DNA of 64,000 nucleotides from Chitinophagales bacterium (GTDB taxonomy: Bacteria > Bacteroidota > Bacteroidia > Chitinophagales > UBA2359), in the NCBI GenBank assembly GCA_020628375.1, contig JAHDFD010000002.1, forward strand, positions 197,025-261,024, in the 5' to 3' direction. Below are positions 1 through 8,729 of this stretch, one piece after another. The stretch's first letter is position 1. Each line of letters starts with the position of its first letter. The translations under genes and the position numbers were made by a program. The notes beneath the pieces were generated by a model. The model had not been told where the DNA came from and did not search any database. It saw only the letters and a program-made list of their open reading frames with translations.

Positions 1-628
1 TTGAACGACAAACAAAACGGTGATCGAAATTGGCTATTGAAGCACCTAAACCTTCGAAGGGGTGTCCTGATTCGAAGTTAAAGAAACTACTTTGTGCATA
101 ACCTGGTTCATCAGAGATCACATTATCTTCAACAACATATAAATTGAATCTCAATTCAGTATCATCTATATCTGTATGAAGATCGGCTCTTATGGTAACG
201 CTTGCCATTGAAGTGTTTTCATCGAAGTCAACATTCAGAATACTCACACTTAATGGTGCTTCCATTGTTAAACGTTCAGCTACCTTTTCTGATAATCTTG
301 CATAATCTGGTCCGATAGAAACGAAACCATAATCAGGAAAAAGATATCTGTCGATCAAAAAAGCAGGAACACCACCACCTGTGTATTCCATACCCACATC
401 ATCACCAGCAGGAAAAGTCATTGGATCGCCCTGATGAATACTGACTGGAATAATATTATCAAAATTATTTAAAATCGAATCCATAAAAACAAAACCCTGT
501 GGACATAAACCACACCAAGTCCCCGAAAATTCTTCCAATAAAATATTACGGGTAGTTTGTGCATTCAAATTGGTACAAAATACTAAAAAAAAGCACAAGA
601 AGCCTAGTTGTTTTACCTGTGTGTACAT
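1..628 (-). CDS. Omp28-like exported thioredoxin-fold protein (3' end outside window)
   Basis: This frame is open from an ATG at 626-628 on the minus strand to the window edge (209 codons), so the C-terminus is missing. The N-terminus is a signal peptide ending near NLNAQ. It is followed at once by a thioredoxin-like segment with the redox motif WCGLC (GTWCGLCPQG). This arrangement, signal then CxxC within about 40 residues, is typical of Omp28-related outer-membrane or secreted proteins of Bacteroidota, which usually continue into beta-sandwich regions and a T9SS sorting tail. The tail cannot be checked here. It is divergently transcribed from the related gene at 954. The role, extracellular or periplasmic thiol chemistry or simple binding, is inferred. 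The fold call is fairly secure and the function is not. Confidence 0.7.
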   Translation of the reverse strand, partial: MYTQVKQLGFLCFFLVFCTNLNAQTTRNILLEEFSGTWCGLCPQGFVFMDSILNNFDNIIPVSIHQGDPMTFPAGDDVGMEYTGGGVPAFLIDRYLFPDYGFVSIGPDYARLSEKVAERLTMEAPLSVSILNVDFDENTSMASVTIRADLHTDIDDTELRFNLYVVEDNVISDEPGYAQSSFFNFESGHPFEGLGASIANFDHRFVCRS

Positions 629-953
629 ATAACTTTCTTATAATCAATTACAAAGTAGTAATTAACTAAACACTCCAAAAATCAAACCAAGTATGTTCTT
701 TTCAGTAAAACACAACATATTAATTAGCAGTTTGATTTTTTTGAAACGATGAATTCTAAGGCGAACCTCTTTTATTCATAAAAATGAATAACAAAAATGA
801 ATGCTCAAAGACTAATTTATTGTTCGCCTCACTACAATTCTGTTTAGATATCAGGTAATTTTTAGGTAATAAGCCTACTCTAATTAAAAAATAAGCGAAC
901 TATACATTAAATTTGAGTACATTAAACTATTTACTAAACATTAATTTTTATAG
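629..953. other. Divergent intergenic region, no gene seen
   Basis: This is AT-rich spacer between two divergently transcribed exported-protein genes, and it must hold both promoters. A TAAATTTG match to the Bacteroidota -7 element lies at 908-915, 39 bases before the ATG at 954, but no good TTG partner is visible about 20 bases upstream. I see no ORF, RNA gene or strong hairpin. Confidence 0.4.
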
Positions 954-2747
954 ATGAAAAAGAATTTTTACATTTTTACTTTCCTTCTTTTTGGCTTGTT
1001 CTTCTGTCAGTCAAGTCATGCTCAACTTCAGAGTAACACTGTAGCCCCTGACTTTACTGTTACAGACCTTGATGGAAATGAGCACAACTTATATACATAT
1101 TTAGACGAAGGAAAATCAGTTATCCTTGATCTTTATGCTGTTTGGTGTCCACCTTGTTGGAGCTATCATAACTCAGGTATTTTTAAAGATCTTTGGGATG
1201 CTCATGGTCCTGACGGAGATAACACTTTAGTTATTATTGCTGTGGAAGCAGACCCTACAACTGCTATTGCTGATATTGATGGTGGTGGTGAAAGTTTAGG
1301 AGACTGGACTGCTGGTGTAGAATACGTTATGGCAAATGATGACGATATCGCTGATTTATATAATTTAGCGTATTACCCTACAATTTATTACATTACCCCA
1401 TCTAAATTAATTACCGAAACAGCTCAGCAATCTGAAGGCTTTTTCAATACATTATTAGCTAATCAGCCACCTGTACCTTCAGGTAACAACAATGCTGTTA
1501 TTATCAATTATACTGATTTGAATGAAACTTCTAAGAACTACTGTGGAAACGAAGCAATGATCGAATTGAATCCAACAGTAGGTGTTCAGAATATCGGTGC
1601 AATCAATTTAACCAGTGTTGAAGTAAAGGCAATGGTTGGCGAAGAAGTAATTGGTTCTCAAAGCTGGACTGGTAATGCTGCTCCACTAGAATATTTTGAA
1701 GTAAATCTTTCTGATATTTCATTTACAGCGGTTGAGGATGTAACTGAAATTACTTTTGAAGTTTCTGCTCCTAATGGTTTTGAAGATGACGACACTTTCA
1801 ATACTTATGTAGATGTATTCAGCCATGTTGCTAAAACGGAAACAGAAACGATTACTGTTGAAGTGTTAACAGATCAGTATGCTGATGAAACTTACTGGGT
1901 AGTATTGAATTCCAATGGAGATATAATCGCTGAAGGAGGTAATCCTAATGTTGGTTTAGATAACATTGGAACTGGTGAATTCCCTGCTCCGTCTCACCCA
2001 GACATGTATAATCCTAATACTGAATATATTGCTGAGTTTGAAATAGAAATTGGAGATTGTTATGATTTCATAGTAACTGATTATTACGGTGATGGCTTAT
2101 GTTGTACTTATGGTGATGGTTATGTGAACCTGAAAAATTCAGCAGGTGAACTATTATCTTCTATTGGTGAATTTGGTATTATCGATCAAAGTGGTTTCTT
2201 AAATGCAGTTGTTGGAGTAGCACCTACTGCTTCATTTGAAGTAAGTGTTGAAGATGCTACTATTTCTGTAACTAACAGCTCTGAAGGAGATGACATCACA
2301 GAATACGTGTGGAACTGGGGTGATGGTAACACAACAACCGGAGATAGCCCTGAAGCACATACTTATGCAGAAAGTGGTGAATATACAATTACACTTGAGG
2401 TAACAAATGCTTTTGGAACTTCAACTTATACTGAAACTGTAATAGTTACTGTACCTGCTGTTGAAACCAATATTGAAACTATCGATGGTGTAAGTGGTAT
2501 TAACTTATTCCCTCAACCAGCTACTGATCAAATTAATGTTACATTTAATTTAGATGGTGCTAAAGTTTTAAATATCGCTGTTTTAAATTCAGTTGGTCAA
2601 GTTGTCAAAAACTTAGGTGATAATGCCTTCAACTATGGAAGTAATAATATCGTAATTGATGTAAATGACTTTACAAGTGGAATGTACTTTGTAAACTTTG
2701 AGCAAAATGGTCAGAAAGTATTAAAGAGATTTACAGTAATCAAATAA
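954..2747 (+). CDS. T9SS-sorted thioredoxin-like protein with PKD domain
   Basis: The product is a 597-residue exported protein. It has a signal peptide (1-24, ending HAQ) and a redoxin domain (about 27-165) with the active motif WCPPC at 64-68. A beta-rich middle follows, containing a GDGLC-type segment, then a PKD domain (about 425-505, with the WNWGDG core). A T9SS C-terminal sorting domain begins at the NLFPQPA motif and ends KRFTVIK. The intact CPPC pair suggests a real thiol-disulfide activity at the cell surface; the substrate is unknown. The gene at 3358 on the other strand is a paralogue that shares the redoxin domain, the middle domain and PKD domains but has lost the cysteines. The ATG start is supported by the signal peptide directly after it. 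A hairpin terminator follows the stop. Confidence 0.8.
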   Translation: MKKNFYIFTFLLFGLFFCQSSHAQLQSNTVAPDFTVTDLDGNEHNLYTYLDEGKSVILDLYAVWCPPCWSYHNSGIFKDLWDAHGPDGDNTLVIIAVEADPTTAIADIDGGGESLGDWTAGVEYVMANDDDIADLYNLAYYPTIYYITPSKLITETAQQSEGFFNTLLANQPPVPSGNNNAVIINYTDLNETSKNYCGNEAMIELNPTVGVQNIGAINLTSVEVKAMVGEEVIGSQSWTGNAAPLEYFEVNLSDISFTAVEDVTEITFEVSAPNGFEDDDTFNTYVDVFSHVAKTETETITVEVLTDQYADETYWVVLNSNGDIIAEGGNPNVGLDNIGTGEFPAPSHPDMYNPNTEYIAEFEIEIGDCYDFIVTDYYGDGLCCTYGDGYVNLKNSAGELLSSIGEFGIIDQSGFLNAVVGVAPTASFEVSVEDATISVTNSSEGDDITEYVWNWGDGNTTTGDSPEAHTYAESGEYTITLEVTNAFGTSTYTETVIVTVPAVETNIETIDGVSGINLFPQPATDQINVTFNLDGAKVLNIAVLNSVGQVVKNLGDNAFNYGSNNIVIDVNDFTSGMYFVNFEQNGQKVLKRFTVIK

Positions 2748-2770
2748 TCTTTCTGAATACAAATATTTTA

Positions 2771-2806
2771 AAACCGATAATCTTCTTCGAGGATTATCGG
2801 TTTTTT
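2771..2806. terminator. Hairpin terminator
   Basis: A perfect 12-bp inverted repeat, AAACCGATAATC at 2771-2782 with GATTATCGGTTT at 2792-2803, is followed by T residues. It ends the gene at 954 and may also serve the minus strand, where the methyltransferase remnant stops at 2805. Confidence 0.8.
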
Positions 2807-3017
2807 ATTTGCTTTCACTTTTTCTGAATATAAATGATATAAGTCTTGGTAATTCATTTTTATCTGATTCACTAAACCACTCATTAATTTCCAATAAAGC
2901 AAAACCATTTTTTTGTGCACTATCAATATATTCTGAGATGTGATGAATATAAGTGGTCAATTCGACTATTCCATTTTCGGATTCAAATCTTGCTTTACTA
3001 CTATAGTTTATTATTGC
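2805..3017 (-). pseudogene. C-terminal remnant of a SAM-dependent methyltransferase
   Basis: The minus strand is open for 70 codons from just after a TGA at 3018-3020 to a TAA at 2805-2807, but it has no ATG and no methyltransferase core. The translation contains TYIHHISEYIDSAQKNGF, then EINEWFSE, then LPRLISFIF. This is the pattern seen at the C-terminus of class I (Methyltransf_11-type) SAM methyltransferases, where a Y-hhisdYv-a---GF segment is followed by the last strand. The SAM-binding N-terminal part is absent, and the next gene upstream (ankyrin, 3011-3310) overlaps the break. I read it as a decayed or truncated gene. It could instead be translated by readthrough or frameshift from the ankyrin gene, which I consider less likely. 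Confidence 0.55.
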
Positions 3018-3310
3018 TCAATAAACTCATTCAATAATTCAATAGCTATAACATTTTTCTTTCTCTCAGCAACCACCATTGCTGTTTCGCCTTCTGCATC
3101 TTCAACAATAATTGGATCAGCTCCATTTTCTAATAATAATTTAGTTATTTCAAAATGATTGAATCTAATACTTTCTACTAAAGGAGCAGCCATATACTCT
3201 GGATGCTGATAATTTGGATCGACACCTGTTCTGAGATAATAACTGACTAATTCAAGGTCTCCTTCCTGAATCGCCTTGAACATTGCTTTCCAATCTCCAC
3301 CTCCGGACAT
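3011..3310 (-). CDS. Small ankyrin-repeat protein
   Basis: This 99-residue protein consists almost wholly of ankyrin-type helical repeats. Visible signatures are AIQEGDLELVSYYLRTGVDPN (split across two lines of the fold), then FEITKLLLENGADP and a final degenerate unit ending NEFIEQ. There is no signal peptide or membrane segment, so it is probably cytoplasmic and protein-binding. It starts at an ATG following three short GAGTTTGT repeats. Its stop codon overlaps the beginning of the methyltransferase remnant at 2805-3017. Small ankyrin proteins are common in bacteria and their partners are rarely known; none is suggested by the neighbours. Confidence 0.75.
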   Translation of the reverse strand: MSGGGDWKAMFKAIQEGDLELVSYYLRTGVDPNYQHPEYMAAPLVESIRFNHFEITKLLLENGADPIIVEDAEGETAMVVAERKKNVIAIELLNEFIEQ

Positions 3311-3324
3311 GATAATTGGTTTAA

Positions 3325-3348
3325 GAGTTTGTGAGTTTGTGAGTTTGT
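3325..3348. repeat. Three tandem copies of octamer GAGTTTGT
   Basis: Copies lie at 3325-3332, 3333-3340 and 3341-3348, in the 47-base gap between two minus-strand genes. A related pattern of GAGTTTAT and GAGTTAGT units occurs at 21112-21146. Confidence 0.85.
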
Positions 3349-3357
3349 GATTTAAAA

Positions 3358-5313
3358 TTAATGATTCAAAATTTCAATCTTTTTGTAAGCAACTCCATCT
3401 CTTGAAAGTAATTGTAAAATATAAACACCATTTGGCAAATTAGAAGTTTCGATTTCCAAAGTATTTTTACCTTCTGAACTCATACCTTCGCTATTGAACA
3501 CAAGCTTACCTATTGAATTCACTAAGCGAATCTGTATTTCTTCTATTTTCCTTGATTCGATATCTATATTCAAGACACCATTACTTGGTATAGGATATAC
3601 ATTAAATACATCTTCAGCTAATAAATTTCCTGTTGAAGTTGTTACACCTATTGGCTCACTAATTACTATAGAGCCTCCACTACTATCAAATACGGTTAAG
3701 ATCACAGTATAACTTCCTGATTCATCATAAATATGAACAGGGTTTTCACTGTTTGATGTGTTTCCATCTCCAAACTCCCATAAATAGCTACTAATATTAT
3801 CTCCGGTCGATTCATTAATAAAATTCACTGTCAAACCTTCGATTGAATAGGAAAAACTTGCCGTAATCGCTTCAAATGAAATGGTAACCGTTTCGCTGTA
3901 TGTAGTACTAGTTCCATCTGTATCTGTAACCGTTAATGTGACTGTGTAAACACCAGATGCATCGTATATGTGTGTAGGATTTTCTGAAGAAGAACCATTA
4001 CCGTCTCCAAAGTCCCAGGCATAACTGTTAATATTATCACCTGTTGTTTCATTATTGAAGCTCACTGTTAGTTCATTTATGGAATAACTATATCCAGCAA
4101 CAATTGCTTCAGAAACTTCGTTTTCTATACCTCTTATATCAATAGATTCAAAATCACCGCCTTGAATGATATTTGAGCCGTCATTATTATCCAATTTAAA
4201 AAAGCCATTGTCTGTTAATCCATCTCCCCAATCATCCACAATTACGAATTTGTAACAAGCTCCATCTTCTACTTGTATGGTGTTTATATATTCAGAATTA
4301 TTACCGTAACCACCTGGTGCTTGATTCTGCAAACCACCGCCATCTAAACCAACATTCAAATTACCACCTTCTGCTACTACTCCGTCCGCTTCGTCTAATA
4401 ATGCCCAGTAAATTTCATATCCAAAATCATCTGTTTGTATGGTTATGATCAGTTCTTCTGTATCGGCAGTCAATCTTTCAATAGAATTAAATATTGCATT
4501 AGAAGCAAGATCATCATCACCTGTACCATTAACTTGCTCTATCTCGAATACTAAATCTAAATTACTATCATCAGTAATAATAGTTGGAAAAAAAACTTCG
4601 GCAAACTCAAAAGGCGCTAAATTACCAGTCCATACAGCTGAATCGAATGTATCACCAAAAGATGTAGCACTAAAGCTTGCACTTGTAATATCTGCACTTC
4701 CTAAATTCTGAAAGATCAACGAGGCATTCAAACCTTCACAGTAAGTAATATCTCCTGTATAAGATAGAATAGCAGCATTATTCTGACCGGCAGCAGCCGG
4801 TGGTGCATTTTCTATTAATTCTTCAAAAACATCTACTCCAACCTGTCCTACATTTTTAACCAAATGATTAGGTGAAACAAAATAGATAGTTGGAAATTCA
4901 TCTACCTGATAATCGCTGATAATACTTGGTGGTGGCATTATATCTATGATCGGGAAATTAGCTAAATTGATAAAGTTCCCCTGTGATGTTGGTCCAGATC
5001 CTTGCAAATCATTCATTCCTGTTAAAATATCAGATTCGATGAAAAGAACAACAACTTCATCTGAACCTTCCGCTCCATAAGTACTATTAATATCTTGTAA
5101 AACTCCGGCACTATGATATAGCCAACTATCATCATTCCATGTAGCCGAAAAATTCAATATCACAGACTTTCCATTATCCAGATATTCATACAAATGATGT
5201 GAAGTTCCATTAATATCTGATAATGTAAAATCGGGAGCAATAGCATTATCTTCAAGCTGAGCAAAAATATTAGCACTGAATAAGAAGAAAAGTAGAATGA
5301 TAAAGTTTCTCAT
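3358..5313 (-). CDS. T9SS-sorted thioredoxin-fold protein lacking the CxxC motif, two PKD domains
   Basis: The product is a 651-residue exported protein. It has a signal peptide (1-19, ending IFAQ), a redoxin-like domain (about 22-170), and a beta-rich middle with a YWALLDEADGVVAEGG segment closely matching the gene at 954. Two consecutive PKD domains follow (cores YAWDFGDG and YLWEFGDG), then a T9SS sorting domain (VYPIPSNG ... GVYILQLL). At residues 59-64, where the paralogue has WCPPCW, this protein has WNDDSW, so both active cysteines are gone. The surrounding framework (APDF, GKSVIL, YHSAG) is kept, so it is a thioredoxin-fold protein without thiol redox activity. It probably has a binding or structural role at the cell surface. 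Relationship to the gene at 954 is seen directly; the function is inferred. Confidence 0.8.
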   Translation of the reverse strand: MRNFIILLFFLFSANIFAQLEDNAIAPDFTLSDINGTSHHLYEYLDNGKSVILNFSATWNDDSWLYHSAGVLQDINSTYGAEGSDEVVVLFIESDILTGMNDLQGSGPTSQGNFINLANFPIIDIMPPPSIISDYQVDEFPTIYFVSPNHLVKNVGQVGVDVFEELIENAPPAAAGQNNAAILSYTGDITYCEGLNASLIFQNLGSADITSASFSATSFGDTFDSAVWTGNLAPFEFAEVFFPTIITDDSNLDLVFEIEQVNGTGDDDLASNAIFNSIERLTADTEELIITIQTDDFGYEIYWALLDEADGVVAEGGNLNVGLDGGGLQNQAPGGYGNNSEYINTIQVEDGACYKFVIVDDWGDGLTDNGFFKLDNNDGSNIIQGGDFESIDIRGIENEVSEAIVAGYSYSINELTVSFNNETTGDNINSYAWDFGDGNGSSSENPTHIYDASGVYTVTLTVTDTDGTSTTYSETVTISFEAITASFSYSIEGLTVNFINESTGDNISSYLWEFGDGNTSNSENPVHIYDESGSYTVILTVFDSSGGSIVISEPIGVTTSTGNLLAEDVFNVYPIPSNGVLNIDIESRKIEEIQIRLVNSIGKLVFNSEGMSSEGKNTLEIETSNLPNGVYILQLLSRDGVAYKKIEILNH

Positions 5314-5668
5314 AAAATAGTTTTACAATTGAAGATAATGTCCATAAAAATAAGCATATTGCTTTTCAAAAGATTAATTATTCTCAGTAAAAAAACAATC
5401 ATTTTAACCACCAAAAGACAAATGTGAAACTTTATAGACAAAACAGGTGTCTTTCATCTATAAAAATCATCATAAAATAAACTGTTGGATAGAATACTTA
5501 GCTTTCTGTTTTTGATTTTCGTGTAGTTATTGCATGGAAATGTTAAAGTTACCTAGAAAAATAAACTGAATGTTTATTTTGGTTAAAAAGGGAACAGTTT
5601 TAGCTATTGTTGCGTATATATAATTGTTTTTGTTTATTTTTGATTATGAACTCGCTAAAATTGTATTT
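5314..5668. other. Divergent intergenic region, no gene seen
   Basis: This 355-base AT-rich spacer lies between the PKD protein (minus) and the next exported protein (plus). A frame extends upstream of 5669 to a TTG, but the signal peptide begins at the ATG at 5669. No hairpin or clear promoter pair was recognised. Confidence 0.35.
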
Positions 5669-6358
5669 ATGAAAAAACTTGTTACACTAATATTTTTATT
5701 ATTTGCCTACTTCAATGTTGAAGCACAAACACTTGAATTTGCTTCAGATGAAGTAGAAATAAGTGGTAGCTCTTCAGCTACATTGTTTGAAACTTATAAT
5801 AACCTTACTTTATCAAATGCTAATAAAGCATTGGATCTTGATTGGATTTTCACAACTCATGATTTTCCTAATAATTGGGCATTTAATTTATGTACGGGAG
5901 ATGCTTGTTGGTCAACAGCAGAATCTGTTGTTCCAGTATCTATTGCTCCTGATACAGAAATGGATGTTAAAATGCAATTCAAACCGAATGGTGAAGTAGG
6001 AAGTGGATATGTAATGCTTTCTTTTAATGATGTAACTGATCCAACTATTTCGGCTACTTCAACTTTCTTTGCTGTTGCTGATGCAGAAACCAATATTACA
6101 TTAACATCTGTTGAGCCAAAATTCAACTTTTACCCTAATCCAGTTGTAGATGTAATGAATTTAGAATTGGAACATTATCCTCAGGTTGCTAAAATTGGTA
6201 TATACAACTTAATTGGTAAAGAAGTAAAATCTTTCAGTGCCTTAGATAATATTGATATCATTGACACTTCTGACTTAATTCAGGGTATGTATTTAATTAC
6301 TTTGGAAGATAGTAATGGTAAATTGATCGAAACAAAACGATTCTCAAAAGTTTACTAA
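5669..6358 (+). CDS. T9SS-sorted exported protein of unknown function
   Basis: The product is a 229-residue secreted protein. I start it at the ATG at 5669 because a textbook signal peptide (MKKLVTLIFLLFAYFNVEAQ) begins there; the frame upstream adds 15 residues from a TTG that would spoil it. The mature part is a single immunoglobulin-like beta domain (about 22-145) with a DLDWIFTTHDFPNNW segment. A cysteine pair sits in LCTGDACWS and may form a disulfide. The C-terminal 75 residues are a T9SS sorting domain (FNFYPNPVVD ... GMYLITLED). The domain resembles small surface proteins of Bacteroidota whose role is not known. A strong terminator follows at 6387. Confidence 0.7.
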   Translation: MKKLVTLIFLLFAYFNVEAQTLEFASDEVEISGSSSATLFETYNNLTLSNANKALDLDWIFTTHDFPNNWAFNLCTGDACWSTAESVVPVSIAPDTEMDVKMQFKPNGEVGSGYVMLSFNDVTDPTISATSTFFAVADAETNITLTSVEPKFNFYPNPVVDVMNLELEHYPQVAKIGIYNLIGKEVKSFSALDNIDIIDTSDLIQGMYLITLEDSNGKLIETKRFSKVY

Positions 6359-6386
6359 AAAACAATTTTAGTTTTTTCATAAAACG

Positions 6387-6424
6387 AAGCGAGTGTTCTG
6401 ATTTTAGAATACTCGCTTTTTTAT
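6387..6424 (+). terminator. Hairpin terminator
   Basis: A 13-bp stem, AAGCGAGTGTTCT at 6387-6399 with AGAATACTCGCTT at 6406-6418 and one G-T pair, is followed by a T-rich run. It ends the T9SS gene at 5669 and insulates dnaX. Confidence 0.8.
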
Positions 6425-6471
6425 TTTCCACATTTCATACATCATTCATTCAAAATTTGTAACTTTCGAGC

Positions 6472-8268
6472 ATGGAGCAATATTTAGTTTCAGCCAGAAA
6501 ATATCGTCCGACAAAATTTGTCGACGTTGTAGGGCAACAGCACATTACAACAACCCTTAAAAATGCCATCAAACAAAATCAGGTTGCACAATCTTTTTTG
6601 TTTTGTGGTCCAAGAGGTGTAGGAAAAACAACTTGTGCTAGAATTTTAGCAAAGGTATTGAACTGTCAAAACCAAACAGAAGATAAAGAGCCTTGTAATG
6701 AATGTGATTCGTGTACCGCTTTCAACCAAAATGCTTCTTTCAATATTTTTGAATTAGACGCTGCCTCTAATAATGGTGTCGATGAGATCAGATTATTGAT
6801 TGAACAGGTAAGATTTGCCCCTCAGACAGGAAAATACAAGATCTATATTATAGATGAGGTACACATGCTTTCACCAGCGGCATTCAACGCTTTTCTGAAA
6901 ACGTTGGAAGAACCGCCTTCTTATGCAATTTTCATTCTGGCAACAACAGAAAAACACAAACTTTTACCAACGATCATTTCCCGATGTCAGGTTTTTGATT
7001 TTCACAGAATCGGTAATCAGGATATTGTGAACCATCTTGCCTATATTGCAGAAGATGAAAAAACTGAAGCTGAACCGGAAGCATTACATATTATTGCCCA
7101 AAAAGCTGACGGAGGTCTAAGAGATGCCTTATCTATCTACGATAGAATGAGTAGCTTTTCTGCCGGAAAGATCAGCTACCAATCGGTTTTAGAGAATTTG
7201 AATGTACTTGATTATGATTATTTCTTTAAAATAACTGATGGCATTCAATTACAGGACCGTTCATTATTAATGCTTACCATCGATGAAATTTTGAGAAATG
7301 GTTTTAATGGTGCAGAATTTATTTCAAGTTTAGCTAGCCATTTCAGAAATTTACTAATGGCAAAAGCCCCTAATACAGTAAAAATATTGGAAGTAAGTGA
7401 AAACTGGAAGAAAAAATACACTGAACAAGCAAGTGTTCTTTCAACCGGATTCATTCTAAGTTGCCTTAATATCGCCAATAACTGTTCTCTTGGTTATAGA
7501 GATGCTAAAAACAAACGATTACAAATTGAATTAGCACTACTGAAAATGTGCTATCTGCAAGAAGCTATTGATTTAAGCAGACAAAGTATTACTGCTTCAG
7601 AGCAAAATACGAATATTCCTGTTACAGAAAAAAAAAATGAAATAAGCAAAACTGCGCCTGTTCAGAAAGCTGCAATTCAAACAAAAGAAACTGAAATAAA
7701 TAATACCGTTACTGCTCAGAAAAATGAAGTAAAACCTCTTCAAGCTGAACCTGCAGTGCCAACAAAACTTGAAGAGAAAGCTACTCCACAATTAATTACC
7801 AAAACAAACAACAACGGCTCAGGAGGTTTGAAATTTGGTGCTTCTTTGGCATCAATTTCTTCTGATATTAAGAAGGAAATAGCTGGTAATACCAAACCTA
7901 AACTAAACTACGAATCGAATGAGATAATTGGTTTATGGAACGATTTTGTAGCCAAGCATGATTCTCCGAGAACACAAGGTGTTTTACAACAACATCAAAT
8001 GAGTTTGGAAAGTAAAAAACTATTTACACAAACCAATTCTACTTTCAATCAGGCTGAGTTAAAAAACGAGATTAAAAAGTTTATTGAAGGCTTGAAGCAT
8101 ATTTATGAATCTGTGGAATTAAGCTACGAGGTGAATTATATAAAGCCTGAAAATGACCATCTTCCTAAAAAGGTTTACACCGCAGAGGATAAATACAAAG
8201 TAATGGCTGAAAAAAATCCTGCTCTGGCAACATTAAAGCAAAACTTAGGATTAGAATTTGAATATTAG
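6472..8268 (+). CDS. dnaX: DNA polymerase III subunit gamma/tau
   Basis: This is the 598-residue clamp-loader ATPase of the replisome, which loads the beta clamp and tethers polymerase cores. The AAA+ module carries Walker A GPRGVGKT (46-53), a four-cysteine zinc site (C65, C75, C78, C81), Walker B DEVH (128-131) and the SRC arginine-finger motif. Helical domain III follows. A Lys/Thr/Glu/Ala-rich linker (about 380-455) leads to a tau-like C-terminal region (about 480-598) typical of Bacteroidota. I saw no internal slippery site that would clearly make a separate gamma form. The ATG follows TAACTTTC, a near match to the -7 element. It ends 6 bases from the convergent pterin gene. Confidence 0.95.
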   Translation: MEQYLVSARKYRPTKFVDVVGQQHITTTLKNAIKQNQVAQSFLFCGPRGVGKTTCARILAKVLNCQNQTEDKEPCNECDSCTAFNQNASFNIFELDAASNNGVDEIRLLIEQVRFAPQTGKYKIYIIDEVHMLSPAAFNAFLKTLEEPPSYAIFILATTEKHKLLPTIISRCQVFDFHRIGNQDIVNHLAYIAEDEKTEAEPEALHIIAQKADGGLRDALSIYDRMSSFSAGKISYQSVLENLNVLDYDYFFKITDGIQLQDRSLLMLTIDEILRNGFNGAEFISSLASHFRNLLMAKAPNTVKILEVSENWKKKYTEQASVLSTGFILSCLNIANNCSLGYRDAKNKRLQIELALLKMCYLQEAIDLSRQSITASEQNTNIPVTEKKNEISKTAPVQKAAIQTKETEINNTVTAQKNEVKPLQAEPAVPTKLEEKATPQLITKTNNNGSGGLKFGASLASISSDIKKEIAGNTKPKLNYESNEIIGLWNDFVAKHDSPRTQGVLQQHQMSLESKKLFTQTNSTFNQAELKNEIKKFIEGLKHIYESVELSYEVNYIKPENDHLPKKVYTAEDKYKVMAEKNPALATLKQNLGLEFEY

Positions 8269-8274
8269 CATTCG

Positions 8275-8685
8275 TTAAACACTTGGGTATTCTACAAAAT
8301 TTCGAGGTGTCTCATACAAGCGCACTTGAATATCCAAATGATCGTCGATAGCTGCGCGTAAATAATTGTAAATGACGATCACAATATTTTCGGCTGTAGG
8401 ATTCAGGTTTTTAAAGTCGTCAACATCAAGATTCAGGTTTTTATGGTCGAATCTGGCATCAACCTCTTTCTTTATGATGTCTTTTAATACCTTCATGTCA
8501 ATCACATAGCCCGTTTCCTTATCAATTTCACCGGTAACTTTTACTGTCAGATCATAATTATGACCATGAAAGTTAGGATTATTACACAACCCAAATACTT
8601 CTTTATTCTTTTCATCGCTCCAATTTGGATTGTGTAAACGATGAGCAGCATTGAAATGTGTTTTTCTGAATACAGATACCTTCAT
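8275..8685 (-). CDS. 6-pyruvoyl-tetrahydropterin synthase / QueD family
   Basis: This 136-residue tunnel-fold enzyme converts 7,8-dihydroneopterin triphosphate to either 6-carboxytetrahydropterin (queuosine pathway) or 6-pyruvoyl-tetrahydropterin. The zinc ligands are H15 (AAH), H40 and H42 (HGHNY). The catalytic cysteine is C34, the D80-H81 pair is present, and E125 lies in LYETPRN. The spacing from Cys to HGH, in CNNPNFHGH, is that of animal-type PTPS (CNNPNGHGH) rather than the shorter CxxxHGH of E. coli QueD. The exact reaction is therefore uncertain. Another queuosine gene, queG, is present at 33531 but not nearby. No operon partner is visible: dnaX converges and the FtsX gene lies 44 bases upstream on the same strand. 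Confidence 0.85.
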   Translation of the reverse strand: MKVSVFRKTHFNAAHRLHNPNWSDEKNKEVFGLCNNPNFHGHNYDLTVKVTGEIDKETGYVIDMKVLKDIIKKEVDARFDHKNLNLDVDDFKNLNPTAENIVIVIYNYLRAAIDDHLDIQVRLYETPRNFVEYPSV

Positions 8686-8729
8686 AGGGTAATTTTTGAA
8701 ATAAACATAAGGAATTAGAATTGGTTCAA

